The notes under the pieces were generated by a model. That model was given only the letters and a program-made list of their open reading frames with translations. It searched no databases and was not told the origin of the DNA. A DNA stretch of 64,000 bases, taken from contig JANSYM010000006.1 of assembly GCA_024742355.1 (NCBI GenBank), positions 186,001 to 250,000 on the forward strand, written 5' to 3'. This document shows positions 10,045 through 19,024 of this stretch, one piece after another (position 1 is the stretch's first letter; every line of letters starts with the position of its first letter). Origin of the DNA: Hyphomonadaceae bacterium (lineage in GTDB: Bacteria > Pseudomonadota > Alphaproteobacteria > Caulobacterales > Hyphomonadaceae). The position numbers were made by a program, and so were the translations under genes.

Positions 10045-10212
10045 ATGAACACACTTATCGTGCACAAAGACGCCGACTCCCGGCTGGATTCATTCAACGG
10101 TCCCATCCTGGACCATGAAAAACTGCGCCAGGGCACCCATATTGCGGTGCTGACGGCTGTCGCATCGGTATTTCTCGTGTTTGCCGTAAAAGCCGTATAC
10201 CTCATTTTCTAG
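10045..10212 (+). CDS. 55-aa single-pass membrane protein
   Basis: A short ORF opens at ATG 10045 seven bases after a very strong AAAGGAGA ribosome-binding site and ends at TAG 10210-10212. The product has a charged N-terminal 30 residues (two Asp/His-containing patches) and one hydrophobic helix at about residues 31-54, so it should be a single-pass inner-membrane protein. A plausible promoter lies just upstream and a hairpin just downstream, which suggests it is its own transcription unit in front of miaB. I do not recognise the family. The strong initiation signals make it more credible than a chance ORF. Confidence 0.7.
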   Translation: MNTLIVHKDADSRLDSFNGPILDHEKLRQGTHIAVLTAVASVFLVFAVKAVYLIF

Positions 10213-10235
10213 GCATCAAATAACTGAAGCCGGAT

Positions 10236-10262
10236 ATGGCTTTTTGGCTGTTTTTCAGCCAT
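10236..10262 (+). terminator. Possible attenuator or terminator hairpin between the 55-aa ORF and miaB
   Basis: ATGGCT (10236-10241) can pair with AGCCAT (10257-10262), and inside it GGCTG pairs with CAGCC around a T5 loop. A second T5 run follows an overlapping AAGCC/GGCTT stem at 10228-10242. The hairpin ends 10 bases before the miaB start, so it could also affect miaB translation. The U tract is not placed ideally after the main stem. Confidence 0.35.
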
Positions 10263-10272
10263 AAGCCGCCGG

Positions 10273-11648
<1,376 letters not shown>

Positions 11649-11652
<4 letters not shown>

Positions 11653-12602
11653 GCCAGATTTGGGAACCGAGGGACGCGGCACTTCTCCCAGTGATTTGCG
11701 GGCCCAATCACAAGAACCTTTTATTCCTCGAGACAGAACTCGCGGATGGCGACCTGAAAGCCGAAAGCCAGGGCGGTGGCATTCGGCTGGCCGGTTCGGC
11801 AGATGCTGTTGCCACGGCAGAATTGGCGCTGACCGCATTTGAAGCAACGCTCGCCAAGAATGCCGAGGCCGGACTGCCGGCGCTTGAAGGCGCGCTGGAA
11901 CAGGCCCGCACGCCGGACCAGAGCTACAAGACGCTGACCGGCCTGAAAGTCCCGATCAAGCCGCAAACCAATACCCAGGCCAAATATCTCGACCTGCTCA
12001 CGGGCACCAAGAATGACCTCATCTTCGGCGTTGGCCCGGCGGGAACCGGCAAGACCTTTCTTGCGGTGGCAGCTGGCGCGGCGGCGTTGAAAAACAAGTC
12101 GGCGGCAAGACTGATCATCACCCGCCCGGCCGTCGAAGCCGGTGAGAATCTCGGCTTTCTGCCCGGCGACCTGGAAGAAAAAGTCGAGCCGTATCTGCGC
12201 CCGATCTGGGACGCGCTGGACGAAACGCTTGGCGCTGACCAGGCCGGTCGCCTCCGCGAAAAGCGCGTGATTGAAGTCGCCCCGCTGGCCTTCATGCGCG
12301 GGCGCACGCTGAAAAATGCCTTTGTCATCATGGACGAGGCGCAGAATGCCACGGTCGCCCAGATGAAAATGGTCCTGACCCGTCTTGGCCGCGACAGCCG
12401 CATGGTCGTCACTGGCGATCCAGGCCAGGTCGACCTGCCGCGCAACCAGCCTTCCGGCCTGGCGCATGCGCTGCGCATCCTGCGCGGCGTGGACGGCTGT
12501 GGCCGCGTCACCTTCTCGGCCAATGATGTGCGCCGCCACGCCTTGGTCAGCCGCATTATCAAGGCTTACGATCAGGATGCCGAGCAGAAACGCGATGATT
12601 GA
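11649..12602 (+). CDS. PhoH family ATPase (YbeZ type)
   Basis: This 317-aa protein has a short N-terminal KH-like region and a PhoH ATPase domain. The Walker A GPAGTGKT lies near residue 129, the Walker [10 protein letters not shown] near residue 225 and a [10 protein letters not shown] sensor motif near 255. PhoH/YbeZ proteins are RNA-linked P-loop NTPases almost always encoded beside ybeY, as here, and are thought to assist it in 16S rRNA maturation. The start appears to be a TTG at 11649 overlapping the miaB TGA, suggesting translational coupling; its end overlaps the ybeY start by 8 bases. Confidence 0.92.
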
Positions 12603-13041
12603 GCTCGACCTGCGCGTCGCTGAGCCCGCCTGGGCAGAGGCCCTGCCCGCTCTCACCGATATCTGCCAGACCGCGCTGAATGCCGGTGCTGCGCAGCAGA
12701 CAGCAACCGGCGAGGTCAGCCTGCTGCTGACAAATGATGATGAAATCCAGGCCCTGAACCGGGATTGGCGCGGCAAGGACAAACCCACGGATGTGTTGTC
12801 ATTCCCGGCGGACCCGGTCGATGCGCCGTTTCTGGGCGATATCGCCATCAGTCTCGGCGTGACCCAAAAGGACGCTGCCGCGCGCGAGATCGCGCTCGAT
12901 CAGCATCTCTCGCATCTGCTCATCCACGGGTATTTGCATCTTTTGGGACATGACCACAAAGATGACACAGAGGCGGCTGAGATGGAGTCTCTGGAGATCG
13001 CAGCGCTTGCATCCCTGGGCTGGCCTGATCCATATAAGTAA
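12595..13041 (+). CDS. ybeY: Endoribonuclease YbeY
   Basis: The 148-aa product is a zinc-dependent RNase needed for 16S rRNA 3'-end maturation and ribosome quality control. The hallmark zinc motif HGYLHLLGHDH is at residues 111-121 (ligands His111, His115, His121), and the preceding DKPTDVLSFP motif, near residue 61, is also diagnostic. A longer in-frame ORF starting at 12385 would lie almost wholly inside phoH, so the ATG at 12595, which overlaps the phoH stop by 8 bases, is chosen. It belongs to the miaB-lnt operon. Confidence 0.95.
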   Translation: MIELDLRVAEPAWAEALPALTDICQTALNAGAAQQTATGEVSLLLTNDDEIQALNRDWRGKDKPTDVLSFPADPVDAPFLGDIAISLGVTQKDAAAREIALDQHLSHLLIHGYLHLLGHDHKDDTEAAEMESLEIAALASLGWPDPYK

Positions 13042-13074
13042 GGTGCGAGTCGCGCACCGGAATCGTTGAAAGAC

Positions 13075-13899
13075 ATGTCGGAAGGACGAAAAGGCTTGTT
13101 TGGCCTGTTTAAGAAAATCGAAGAAGCGGCCGAGGCCCCTGTCCCGGAAGACCCGATAGGGCCGTCGCAAACTGAGATGCGCCTGCGCATCGTGGAATTC
13201 GAACGCGCGCGCGTTGTCGATGTCATGATCCCGCGGGCAGAGATTATCGGCGTCGAGCTGTCGACCTCGCTCGAGGACCTGATCCAGCTCTATGCCAATG
13301 AGGCCCATTCGCGCCTGCCGGTCTATCGCGAGACGCTGGATGATCCGGTCGGCGTGGTCCACATCCGCGACCTGATCACCGAAATCGCCCGCGCCAATGG
13401 CGAGGACAAGGATCCTGAAGACCTGCCGCTGGAACGGCTGCGCCGCGATATATTATTTGTGCCGCCCTCGATGCCATTGCCGGACCTGCTGGTCAAAATG
13501 CAGGCCTCGCGCACCCACCTGGCTTTGGTGGTCGACGAGTATGGCGGTACGGACGGGCTGGTCAGCCTGGAAGATCTGGTCGAGGAAATTGTCGGCGAGA
13601 TCGAAGATGAGCATGACGAAGAAGTCGCCATGTTGGTGCGCCGCGGACGTCTCGCCTGGGAGGTTGATGCGCGCATGGAAACCGAGGATTTCGCCGAAGA
13701 AACGGGCCTCGAACTCGAGCTGGAAGACCATGATGTCGATACGCTGGGCGGCGTTGCCTTTGCCCTGGCGGGACGGGTGCCGCTGCGCGGCGAAGTTCTG
13801 CCCCACCCGAAAGGCGTCGACATTGAAATCCTCGATTCGGACGCACGGCGCATTCACCGCCTCGTCGTCCGCCAACCCGCTTCGGAGCTGAAAGCATGA
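13075..13899 (+). CDS. CorC/HlyC-type CBS-domain protein
   Basis: This protein of about 274 aa carries two CBS domains (about residues 60-185, including VMIPRAEI and the VDEYGGTDGLVSLEDLVEEIVG signature) followed by a CorC_HlyC domain (about 195-270). Such proteins are cytoplasmic adenosine-nucleotide sensors linked to Mg2+/Co2+ efflux and membrane stress, and they sit next to lnt and ybeY in many proteobacteria. The ATG at 13075 is taken as the start; a TTG at 13066 in the same frame has a slightly better-placed GGAA and cannot be excluded. It overlaps lnt by 4 bases (ATGA). Confidence 0.9.
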   Translation: MSEGRKGLFGLFKKIEEAAEAPVPEDPIGPSQTEMRLRIVEFERARVVDVMIPRAEIIGVELSTSLEDLIQLYANEAHSRLPVYRETLDDPVGVVHIRDLITEIARANGEDKDPEDLPLERLRRDILFVPPSMPLPDLLVKMQASRTHLALVVDEYGGTDGLVSLEDLVEEIVGEIEDEHDEEVAMLVRRGRLAWEVDARMETEDFAEETGLELELEDHDVDTLGGVAFALAGRVPLRGEVLPHPKGVDIEILDSDARRIHRLVVRQPASELKA

Positions 13900-15545
13900 T
13901 CGAACAAGGCCACGCGCGCAGTCACGGATTGCGCGTGTTTACGGCGCTGCACGAGGCCATCGCCCGCGTGCGCGGCACGACCGCGACTTTGTTCGCCATC
14001 CTGCTAGGCGCGTTCTGTGCGCTCGGATTCGCGCCGTTTCATATGACCCCTGCCCTGATCGTTGCCTTTGTCGGTCTGATCTGGATGCTCGACGGCGCGC
14101 GCTCCCAGAAACGCTGGGGCCGGGCGATGTTCTGGCGCGGCTGGGCGTTCGCCTTTGGTTATTTTCTGGTCGGCATGTACTGGACCGCCCTGCCCTTCCT
14201 GGTCGAGCCGGAAAAGCACGCCATCTTCCTGTGGATGCCCTTGATTGCCCTGCCCGGCGGCATGGCGCTGATCTGGGGCGCGGCCTGCGCGCTGGGCGGC
14301 GCCTTCTGGTCGGCGTCACCCTCGCGGGTGTTCATTTTTGCGCTGTTCCTCGGCGGCGCAGAACTGATCCGCGGGACATTGTTTGGCGGCTTTCCCTGGA
14401 ACCTGCCAGGCACGACCTGGGCGCCAGGCGGCGCGCTCTCGCAAGTGGCGTCGCTTGGCGGCATTTACTGGCTGACCCTGATGACCCTGTTTGTCGCCGC
14501 AGCGCCGGCCGCTCTGGTGGACACAAGGGACGATCAAAGCGTTGTCGGGCGGGCCCTCCCCGTCCTCATGGCGGTGGCGCTGACCGGGTTTTCCTGGGCC
14601 TGGGGCTCGCAGCGCCTGGCCACGGATACAATCATGACCGAGCGCTCTGTCGTCCTGATGGATGCCGGCGTGCCGCAAGCTGAAAAATTCGAGGATCGCG
14701 GCGAACCGGTGGTCGCGCGCTATATCGAATTGTTGCGAGACGTGCCGAGCGAGGCCGGCGACATCGTCATCTGGCCGGAAGGCGCGCTGCCTTATGGATT
14801 GATGGGCGACACCAATGCGCTCGATCTGGTTTCGGCTTTCCTCGGTCGGCGCGCACTCATCGCCGGCTCCGCCCGCTTCACCACGAATGACGGCCAGCCA
14901 GCCGCCTATAATAGCCTGGTCATGTTCACGGCCGGGGCGAATTCGGCGACGCTCTCAGCGCTTTATGACAAGCATCGACTGGTGCCGTTCGGCGAGTTGC
15001 CAGCGACTCAGATCGTGCCGTTTGGCGAGCGCATTGCCGGCATCCTGCCCTCCTCCATGCAACGCATGGCCGAGAACGGGTTCACGCCAGGCGCCGAAGC
15101 CACCGTCCTGTTGCCACAAGTCGTGGCGCCGCCCTTCATTCCGCTGATCTGTTATGAAGGCCTGTTCCCCGAAATCGTCCGCAAGGCGTCGCCACAACGC
15201 GACGCGGCAGAGTGGATTGTGGTGATCTCCAATGATGCCTGGTTTGGCGACAATCTCGGCCCGGCGCAGCATTATGCGCAGAACCGCTATCGCGCGATTG
15301 AGAGCGGCCTGCCCATGGCCCGCGTTGCGACCCGTGGCATGACTGCCATGGTCGACGGCTATGGCCGCGAAGTCGCGCGCGGCAATCCGGCCACCAATGA
15401 CCCGGCCGGCTGGCATTCCGCGGTTGTACGGACGGGATTACCAGCACGGCTAGAAAACACGCCATATCAACGCTTTGGAGAGACGTTTTACTGGTTGACT
15501 CTTGTCCTATTTGGTGGACTAGCCTTTGTGAGCTGGCGGCGTTAG
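13896..15545 (+). CDS. lnt: Apolipoprotein N-acyltransferase Lnt
   Basis: The 549-aa inner-membrane enzyme adds the third acyl chain to the N-terminal Cys of lipoproteins. Residues about 30-220 hold the membrane helices and about 245-520 form the periplasmic nitrilase-like domain. The catalytic triad can be placed: Glu295 in WPEGALPYG, Lys359 in YDKHRLVPFGE and Cys419 in ICYEGLFPE. A final helix closes the protein. Its start overlaps the corC stop, so it is translationally coupled. Two lipoproteins further right (43170 and 44229) are likely substrates. Length is slightly above the usual 500-530, owing to a longer N-terminus. Confidence 0.95.
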   Translation: MIEQGHARSHGLRVFTALHEAIARVRGTTATLFAILLGAFCALGFAPFHMTPALIVAFVGLIWMLDGARSQKRWGRAMFWRGWAFAFGYFLVGMYWTALPFLVEPEKHAIFLWMPLIALPGGMALIWGAACALGGAFWSASPSRVFIFALFLGGAELIRGTLFGGFPWNLPGTTWAPGGALSQVASLGGIYWLTLMTLFVAAAPAALVDTRDDQSVVGRALPVLMAVALTGFSWAWGSQRLATDTIMTERSVVLMDAGVPQAEKFEDRGEPVVARYIELLRDVPSEAGDIVIWPEGALPYGLMGDTNALDLVSAFLGRRALIAGSARFTTNDGQPAAYNSLVMFTAGANSATLSALYDKHRLVPFGELPATQIVPFGERIAGILPSSMQRMAENGFTPGAEATVLLPQVVAPPFIPLICYEGLFPEIVRKASPQRDAAEWIVVISNDAWFGDNLGPAQHYAQNRYRAIESGLPMARVATRGMTAMVDGYGREVARGNPATNDPAGWHSAVVRTGLPARLENTPYQRFGETFYWLTLVLFGGLAFVSWRR

Positions 15546-15579
15546 AATCATAATAAAAGTATACGCAAGAAGAGTGGCG

Positions 15580-15999
15580 ATGTCAGAAAACAAAACACCC
15601 AGCGGAATTGACCGAATTGTTGGACAGCGTCTGCGCTGGCGCCGCCGTGAATTGAAACTGACCCAGGAACAACTCGGCGAGAAGCTCGGCCTGACCTTCC
15701 AGCAAGTCCAGAAATACGAGAAGGGCGTGAACCGGATTTCAGCCGGCCGCCTGTTTGAAATCGCCCAGGCGCTCGGCATCACCATCACCTATTTCTATGA
15801 AGGCGTGGATGAGCTGATGGACAATCCCGCCACTGTCAGCGTGCATGAAGAAGATCACCCACCAAGCCTGCCCGTGATCGATACCGAAGCGATGGAACTG
15901 GTCACCGCGTTCCAGAAGATTGGTGATAAGTCGCTGCGTCGCTCGCTGCTCGAAACCATTCGCGCTGCTGCAGCCACGTCAGACGCCCCTGACGCCTAA
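15580..15999 (+). CDS. XRE-family helix-turn-helix transcriptional regulator
   Basis: This 139-aa protein has a Cro/CI-type HTH at about residues 15-70 (TQEQLGEKLGLTFQQVQKYE marks the recognition region), followed by an acidic linker and a short helical C-terminal region. Homologous HTH genes sit directly after lnt in many alphaproteobacteria, usually before metK. Here the next gene is a 3-hydroxybutyryl-CoA dehydrogenase, so the usual order is broken. The ATG at 15580 is preceded by AAGAAGAG; the GTG at 15574 falls inside that site and is less likely. Targets are unknown. Confidence 0.88.
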   Translation: MSENKTPSGIDRIVGQRLRWRRRELKLTQEQLGEKLGLTFQQVQKYEKGVNRISAGRLFEIAQALGITITYFYEGVDELMDNPATVSVHEEDHPPSLPVIDTEAMELVTAFQKIGDKSLRRSLLETIRAAAATSDAPDA

Positions 16000-16001
16000 C
16001 C

Positions 16002-16090
16002 CGAAAGCTGTGGCCGGGAAGCGACACAGTCGAGCTTTCGCAGCTGCAACAAATAATCAGTGGTTGCTTTGCCGCACTGCACAAGCAACC
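16002..16090 (+). promoter_or_regulatory. Structured leader or operator region before the HBDH gene
   Basis: The 130 bases between the HTH gene and the dehydrogenase contain nested inverted repeats. CGAAAGCT (16002-16009) pairs with AGCTTTCG (16033-16040). GGTTGCT (16062-16068) pairs with AGCAACC (16084-16090), and its GTTGC core could instead pair with GCAAC at 16046-16050. There is no U tract to make either an obvious terminator. Confidence 0.35.
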
Positions 16091-16132
16091 TATCTCGCCT
16101 AAAACAAAGAATTGCTGACGGGAGAGCAGGTT

Positions 16133-17011
16133 TTGGCGGATATCAAGACGATTGGCGTCGTAGGCGCAGGTCAGATGGGCAATGGCATCGCGCATGTGTG
16201 CGCCCTTGCCGGATATGACGTGATCCTCAACGATGTCTCCCAGGATGCACTCGAGAATGGCCTGGCGACCATCGAGAAGAACATGACCCGCCAGGTCTCG
16301 CGTGAGATCATCAAGCTCGACGATATGAAAGCCGCACAAGCCCGGATCAAGACCAGTGTTGAACTGGTACCCTTCGCCGGCGTCGATCTCGCCATCGAAG
16401 CGGCGACCGAGAACCGTGAGGTCAAGGAGAAGATCTTCGCCGCGCTGTGCAATGTCGTCTCGAAGGACGCGTACCTCGCCACCAATACATCCTCGATCTC
16501 GGTCACGCGTCTCGCCTCGACCACCGATCGCCCGGAAAAATTCATCGGCCTGCACTTCATGAACCCGGTGCCTTTGATGCAGCTGATGGAGATTATCCGC
16601 GGTCTCGCGACGGATCAGGACACCTATGACATGGCCACCGGCCTGGCCGATCGCCTCGGCAAGACCACGACCAATGCCGAGGATTATCCGGCCTTCATCG
16701 TCAACCGGATCCTGGTGCCGATGATCAATGAGGCGGTCTATGCGCTGTATGAAGGCGTCGGCACGGTCGAAAGCATCGACACCGCCATGCGGCTCGGCGC
16801 CAATCATCCGATGGGCCCGCTCACCCTGGCCGATTTCATTGGCCTCGACACCTGCCTGTCCATCATGCAGGTCCTGCATGACGGCCTCGCCGACACCAAG
16901 TATCGGCCCTGCCCATTGTTGGTGAAATATGTCGAAGCCGGCTGGGTCGGCCGCAAGGCTGGACGCGGGTTCTATGACTATAGCGGCGACGCCCCGGTGC
17001 CGACGCGCTAG
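16133..17011 (+). CDS. 3-hydroxybutyryl-CoA dehydrogenase
   Basis: This NAD(P)-dependent enzyme of about 292 aa interconverts acetoacetyl-CoA and (S)-3-hydroxybutyryl-CoA in fatty-acid or butanoate metabolism. The Rossmann motif GVVGAGQMGNG lies near residue 7, the catalytic His in GLHFMNPVP near residue 140 and the Glu-containing MEIIRG follows. The C-terminal domain ends with GRKAGRGFYDY, standard for the family. The start is a TTG at 16133 with GGGAG eight bases upstream; it gives the typical MADIKTIGVVGAG N-terminus. A TTG at 16112 is also in frame. Its stop overlaps the convergent tetR stop by 4 bases. Confidence 0.93.
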   Translation: MADIKTIGVVGAGQMGNGIAHVCALAGYDVILNDVSQDALENGLATIEKNMTRQVSREIIKLDDMKAAQARIKTSVELVPFAGVDLAIEAATENREVKEKIFAALCNVVSKDAYLATNTSSISVTRLASTTDRPEKFIGLHFMNPVPLMQLMEIIRGLATDQDTYDMATGLADRLGKTTTNAEDYPAFIVNRILVPMINEAVYALYEGVGTVESIDTAMRLGANHPMGPLTLADFIGLDTCLSIMQVLHDGLADTKYRPCPLLVKYVEAGWVGRKAGRGFYDYSGDAPVPTR

Positions 17012-17673
17012 CGACTGAGATCTGAAATCTGGGCCAGCAGGCGTTGCCGAAACGCCGGCGTCGCATCCGCGGCCAGACAGAGAAATATGCCGGTCAGGGC
17101 CTGCGCTCGAAACTGGTTCAGGTCGAAATACCCATTCGCCCAGTCTTGCCGCGCCAACCGGTAACAACCGTAAATCTGGGGGCCGAGCACCTCCGGCGCG
17201 ATCGCACCTCGCAACAAGCCTTCCTGCGCGGCCCTCCGGCACGCCTCAATCGGCTGATGCACGAAGCGGGCATAAATGCCTTGCGGCGAACTCTGCTCGA
17301 ACAAGCCGCTGCGGTCTCCGGCAATGAAGGCGGCGCGATAGAAGGCCTCGTCCGTCGCAAAATGATCCGCCAGATCATGGATCTGCTGAGCAAATGAGGC
17401 TTCGACCGGTCCTGAGGCCGTCGCCGCCTGTATGATCTGCAACTGATCGACGAGCTCCGCAATGATGGCGGCAAGGATGTCGCTCTTGCCACCGATCAGA
17501 TTGTAGATGGTCGGCACCGTCAGCCCGGCGCGATCCGCCAGTTCGCGTATCTTCAAAGCCTCAAACCCCTGCGTCGCGATCAGCGTGCGCGCCTCGCGCA
17601 GGATCGTGTCGCGACGCTTGGCCATATTCTTTTCGCGTTTGGATTCGGGCGGAGCAACTGTTTCGACAACCAT
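17008..17673 (-). CDS. TetR-family transcriptional regulator
   Basis: The product, about 221 aa from the ATG at 17673, has a TetR DNA-binding domain at about residues 18-65 (ILREARTLIATQGFEALKIR, then LTVPTIYNLIGGKSDIL) and a divergent ligand-binding C-terminal domain. The ATG at 17673 has a GGAGAGGG site; the upstream in-frame ATG at 17706 has none and would run into the operator-like repeats. It is divergent from the phytanoyl-CoA dioxygenase-like gene, and two near-identical 16-base dyads between them are probable binding sites, so it most likely represses that gene and itself. Confidence 0.9.
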   Translation of the reverse strand: MVVETVAPPESKREKNMAKRRDTILREARTLIATQGFEALKIRELADRAGLTVPTIYNLIGGKSDILAAIIAELVDQLQIIQAATASGPVEASFAQQIHDLADHFATDEAFYRAAFIAGDRSGLFEQSSPQGIYARFVHQPIEACRRAAQEGLLRGAIAPEVLGPQIYGCYRLARQDWANGYFDLNQFRAQALTGIFLCLAADATPAFRQRLLAQISDLSR

Positions 17674-17710
17674 GCCCTCTCCATAGGTTGGTTTGTGGAT
17701 TGACACAAGA

Positions 17711-17743
17711 TTTAAACACTGTTAAATTTTAAACATCGTTAAA
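17711..17743. promoter_or_regulatory. Tandem operator-like dyads between tetR and the PhyH gene
   Basis: Two 16-base sites, TTTAAACACTGTTAAA (17711-17726) and TTTAAACATCGTTAAA (17728-17743), differ at only two positions and are offset by 17 bases. Each is an imperfect dyad of the form TTTAA-C...G-TTAAA. They fill the gap between the divergent genes, where a TetR dimer pair would block both promoters. TetR proteins binding as paired dimers on tandem or overlapping sites are well known; the assignment here is inference. Confidence 0.65.
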
Positions 17744-17760
17744 AGATGGAGAGCACACTC

Positions 17761-18936
17761 ATGTCGCAACCTGACTATATGGACTCGATTGAAGCCTGTG
17801 CGGCGCATTATGGTGACGAGGCCGATGCGATGCGTGACTATCTCATCGCCGGACACAAGGCGGCGGTGGAACTTGATAATCGCGGCCCCATCGAATTCGA
17901 TGCGCACGGCAAGCTCGCGTCCCATATTGTCGCCGCCTACAAGAAATACGGATTCTATGTGTTTACCGGTGTGCTGCAACCGGACGAACTAGACGACATC
18001 AAGCAGGACCTGGCACAGATCAAAGAGCGTTTCCCAGCTGGCCCGGGCGAAAAAGTCACGGCCAGTGGCGCGCCGGCCCTCGGCGCGGATTGCACCGCGC
18101 CAAATCTGGTCTGGTCAAAACCGCTGGGTGACCCGCTCGGCGGATCGACACTCGCCAATGGTCGTCATCAGGTCAAACTGCACGAGCCGAAAGCTGCTGA
18201 CGACGCCCCGGAAATGGCACCGTTCATCCTGCTAGGGTCGCTGCAATTCTCCGAGGCCTGTCTGCGCGTGTACGGGCATCCTCAATTGCTGAAAGTGGCT
18301 GAGACCATTAACGGCGAAGACTTCGCGCCGTTTAACGAAAGCCTGTTCATCAAGGAACCTGGCATCGGCGCCGCGGTTTCCTGGCATCAGGATGGCACGA
18401 CACACTGGGACAGCGAGGACTTCGATGACGGCATTCACGGCTTCAATTTCATGGCACAAGTCTATGGCAGCACAGCGGTAAATGGCGTCTGGGTCCTGCC
18501 CGGCAGTCACAAGCTCGGCAAGGTCGACATCAAGCAACTGGTTGCAGACTCAGGCAGCGAGCGGATTGCGGGCACCGTGCCGCTGATCTGCGCCCCGGGA
18601 GATGTCGTCATTTGCAATCGCCAGCTGGTTCACGGCTCTTTTGCCAATACGGGATTTGAACCTCGCGTGACAGTCAATTTCGGCTTCCACCGGCGCAGTT
18701 CCGTGCTCGGCGTGATGGGCGCCGGCACGCACAATGACGCACAGATGTTCGATGCCGACCTGATCGCCAAACGGTCGGAAGTGATCGGCTATGGCATCGA
18801 TGCCCGTCGCCAGCGTTTCCCCAATGAAGAGCCTTATCAATACCAGCCTTTTGTCGCGCAAGGACGGACCTATCAGTGGAACGCAGATGCGAAGGCCGCA
18901 TTGCACGATTACAATGCGCTGGATCTGAGCATCTAG
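17761..18936 (+). CDS. Phytanoyl-CoA dioxygenase (PhyH) family Fe(II)/2-oxoglutarate oxygenase
   Basis: This 391-aa protein has a PhyH jelly-roll fold. The iron ligands appear to be His and Asp in SWHQDGTTHWD near residue 205 and the distal His in QLVHGSFANTG near residue 288, followed by the 2-oxoglutarate-binding Arg in EPRVTVNFG near 300. The family hydroxylates substrates ranging from phytanoyl-CoA to amino acids and natural products, so the substrate is open. The ATG at 17761 has GGAGAG eight bases upstream; the ATG at 17746 is that site itself. It is probably controlled by the divergent TetR and may be co-transcribed with the 2-hydroxyacid dehydrogenase. Confidence 0.88.
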   Translation: MSQPDYMDSIEACAAHYGDEADAMRDYLIAGHKAAVELDNRGPIEFDAHGKLASHIVAAYKKYGFYVFTGVLQPDELDDIKQDLAQIKERFPAGPGEKVTASGAPALGADCTAPNLVWSKPLGDPLGGSTLANGRHQVKLHEPKAADDAPEMAPFILLGSLQFSEACLRVYGHPQLLKVAETINGEDFAPFNESLFIKEPGIGAAVSWHQDGTTHWDSEDFDDGIHGFNFMAQVYGSTAVNGVWVLPGSHKLGKVDIKQLVADSGSERIAGTVPLICAPGDVVICNRQLVHGSFANTGFEPRVTVNFGFHRRSSVLGVMGAGTHNDAQMFDADLIAKRSEVIGYGIDARRQRFPNEEPYQYQPFVAQGRTYQWNADAKAALHDYNALDLSI

Positions 18937-18964
18937 AAACCGACTGGCCCACGCCAGGCCATTA

Positions 18965-18990
18965 CCCCGCGTCTGCTGGCAGGCGCGGGG
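18965..18990 (+). other. GC-rich hairpin between the PhyH and 2-hydroxyacid dehydrogenase genes
   Basis: CCCCGCG (18965-18971) and CGCGGGG (18984-18990) flank a CTGC/GCAG extension, giving a nearly continuous stem. No U run follows, so it is more likely an mRNA-stability or partial-attenuation element than a full terminator. Confidence 0.4.
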
Positions 18991-19024
18991 ATCTGTTACC
19001 TCGCCAAACTTTGAAAGAATGCCC

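Noticed and set aside
15902-17242. 446-codon minus-strand ORF
   Set aside because: Covers the clear 3-hydroxybutyryl-CoA dehydrogenase on the other strand and part of tetR; its translation is low-complexity and matches nothing.
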